Origin: an uncultured Sutterella sp.
GTDB lineage: Bacteria; Pseudomonadota; Gammaproteobacteria; Burkholderiales; Burkholderiaceae_F
DNA: 15,213 nucleotides
Direction: 5' to 3'
NCBI GenBank assembly: GCA_934255515.1
Contig: CAKQON010000039.1
Coordinates: forward strand, 1-15,213
A program made the position numbers and the translations under genes. The notes under the pieces were generated by a model. The model did not search any database, was not told where the DNA came from, and saw nothing but the letters and a program-made list of their open reading frames with translations. Below are positions 14,744-15,213 of the stretch, one piece after another; the first letter of the stretch is position 1; each line of letters opens with the position of its first letter.

Positions 14744-15213
14744 ATGCCCGACTTTGTCCGCAGAGGAATCGAATTCGCCATTGCAAACGCAACGGCGTCC
14801 GCAGCCGCAGTCATCATCGGACCCCGCCGGTGCGGGAAGACGACCTTCCTGCGCAACCTCGTGACGTCGTATGAGGGTGAAGCGCGATGGCTCAACTGCG
14901 ATCTGCCAGGAGCCTCGGCCAGATTGAACTTTGACACGGAAAACGATGTCGATGCGTTCCTGAGGCTTGCGCCGACCATCATCATTGATGAAGCTCAGCG
15001 CGTTCCCAATATCGGCCTCATCCTCAAGATGCTTGTCGACAGGAACGAATTGAGAGAACGCCCGTCGAGGATTTTCGTCACCGGTTCCTCTTCGCTCGAT
15101 CTCGCCGACTCGAATCGAGAAAGATCTATGCCGACAGACGGAACGCTGATTCCCGGCAAGGTAAAGCAGATTCACATCACGAAGGACTGCGGCAAATGGT
15201 TCGTCACTTTCGC
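14744..15213 (+). CDS. Partial chimeric ORF: AAA/DUF4143-type ATPase N-terminus joined in frame to a TnpB-like segment
   Basis: The frame opens at ATG 14744 and stays open to the window edge (156 codons visible). Residues 1-126 are the N-terminal half of an AAA_14/DUF4143-type P-loop ATPase: MPDFVRRGIE, Walker A GPRRCGKTT (26-34), WLNCDLP, Walker B TIIIDEAQRVPNIG (78-91), and the sensor-like IFVTGSSSLDLA (110-121). In that family the text should continue roughly as ESAxGR and then a C-terminal DUF4143 domain. Instead, from residue 127 it reads RSMPTDGTLIPGKVK, then QIHITKDCGKWFVTF, which resembles the interior of IS200/IS605 or IS1341 TnpB proteins. The ATPase therefore appears truncated and fused to a transposon gene fragment. 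ATG 14744 has no Shine-Dalgarno, so the start is uncertain. A whole ATPase of this family would be about 380-450 residues. Function, if expressed, is unknown. Confidence 0.65.
   Translation, partial: MPDFVRRGIEFAIANATASAAAVIIGPRRCGKTTFLRNLVTSYEGEARWLNCDLPGASARLNFDTENDVDAFLRLAPTIIIDEAQRVPNIGLILKMLVDRNELRERPSRIFVTGSSSLDLADSNRERSMPTDGTLIPGKVKQIHITKDCGKWFVTF
15122..15213 (+). mobile_element. TnpB-like (IS200/IS605 or IS1341) transposon protein fragment, runs off the window
   Basis: Codons from about 15122 give PTDGTLIPGKVK and IHITKDCGKWFVTF. This matches the TnpB pattern just before the first catalytic Asp region: GKVK, a strand of alternating hydrophobics, a K-D-G pair, then WFVxF. Neither the N-terminal half of TnpB nor a transposon left end is visible upstream. 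The piece therefore joins the ATPase by recombination or deletion rather than by clean insertion. The assignment rests on about 30 residues. Confidence 0.5.

Noticed and set aside
14738..15175. Minus-strand frame of 145 codons at the right end
   Set aside because: Antisense to the ATPase/TnpB ORF, which shows Walker A and B motifs in the + frame.

Overview
The window looks like chromosome from a Sutterellaceae-type gut betaproteobacterium (Burkholderiales). The coding sequence is GC-rich. A minus-strand block thrC-mobB-moeA-moaD-moaE-clpB resembles the hom-thrC-moeA-moaD-moaE-clpB order I remember from other Burkholderiales. There is also a secreted flavocytochrome-c-like flavoprotein of the kind abundant in Sutterella. 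The taxonomic call is inference from gene content and order, not a database hit.

Layout, left to right. (1) 115-1665 (+): periplasmic family-5 ABC solute-binding protein, followed by a strong intrinsic terminator. (2) 1768-2521 (+): alpha/beta (dienelactone-hydrolase-like) hydrolase broken by a +1 frameshift at a CTC-TGA-C sequence, with a further protein-like tail to about 2670. (3) 2934-4193 (+): conserved-looking cytoplasmic protein, possibly DUF2863, ending at a terminator. (4) 5042-4278 (-): small secreted protein of unknown function with a C-terminal LPEGHP repeat. (5) 7892-5277 (-): ClpB disaggregase behind a clear sigma32-type heat-shock promoter. (6) 12038-8063 (-): a tight cluster of a threonine-synthase homologue, MobB, MoeA, MoaD and MoaE, i.e. 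molybdopterin synthase, molybdate insertion and the MGD adaptor. (7) 12039-12439: divergent intergenic region with several hairpins. (8) 12440-13939 (+): secreted FAD protein of the fumarate-reductase family. (9) 14487-14075 (-): secreted cupin gene broken by a frameshift and probably an internal deletion. (10) 14744-end (+): an open reading frame running off the window that starts as an AAA/DUF4143-type ATPase and continues in frame into what looks like the interior of a TnpB-type transposon protein.

How they fit together: the Mo-cofactor genes would support periplasmic molybdo-oxidoreductases, and the secreted flavoprotein points the same way, to anaerobic respiration with organic acceptors. 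The two broken genes and the chimeric ORF show local genome decay and recombination at the accessory parts.

The strongest oddities are two enzymes that keep their fold motifs but lose the residues that define the chemistry. The threonine synthase homologue has Asp (residue 120) where the PLP-binding Lys of the GPTLAFKD motif should be, plus other changes around the cofactor. The flavoprotein lacks the Arg/His residues that bind and protonate fumarate in FccA-type reductases. No RNA genes, CRISPR arrays or complete insertion sequences were found.
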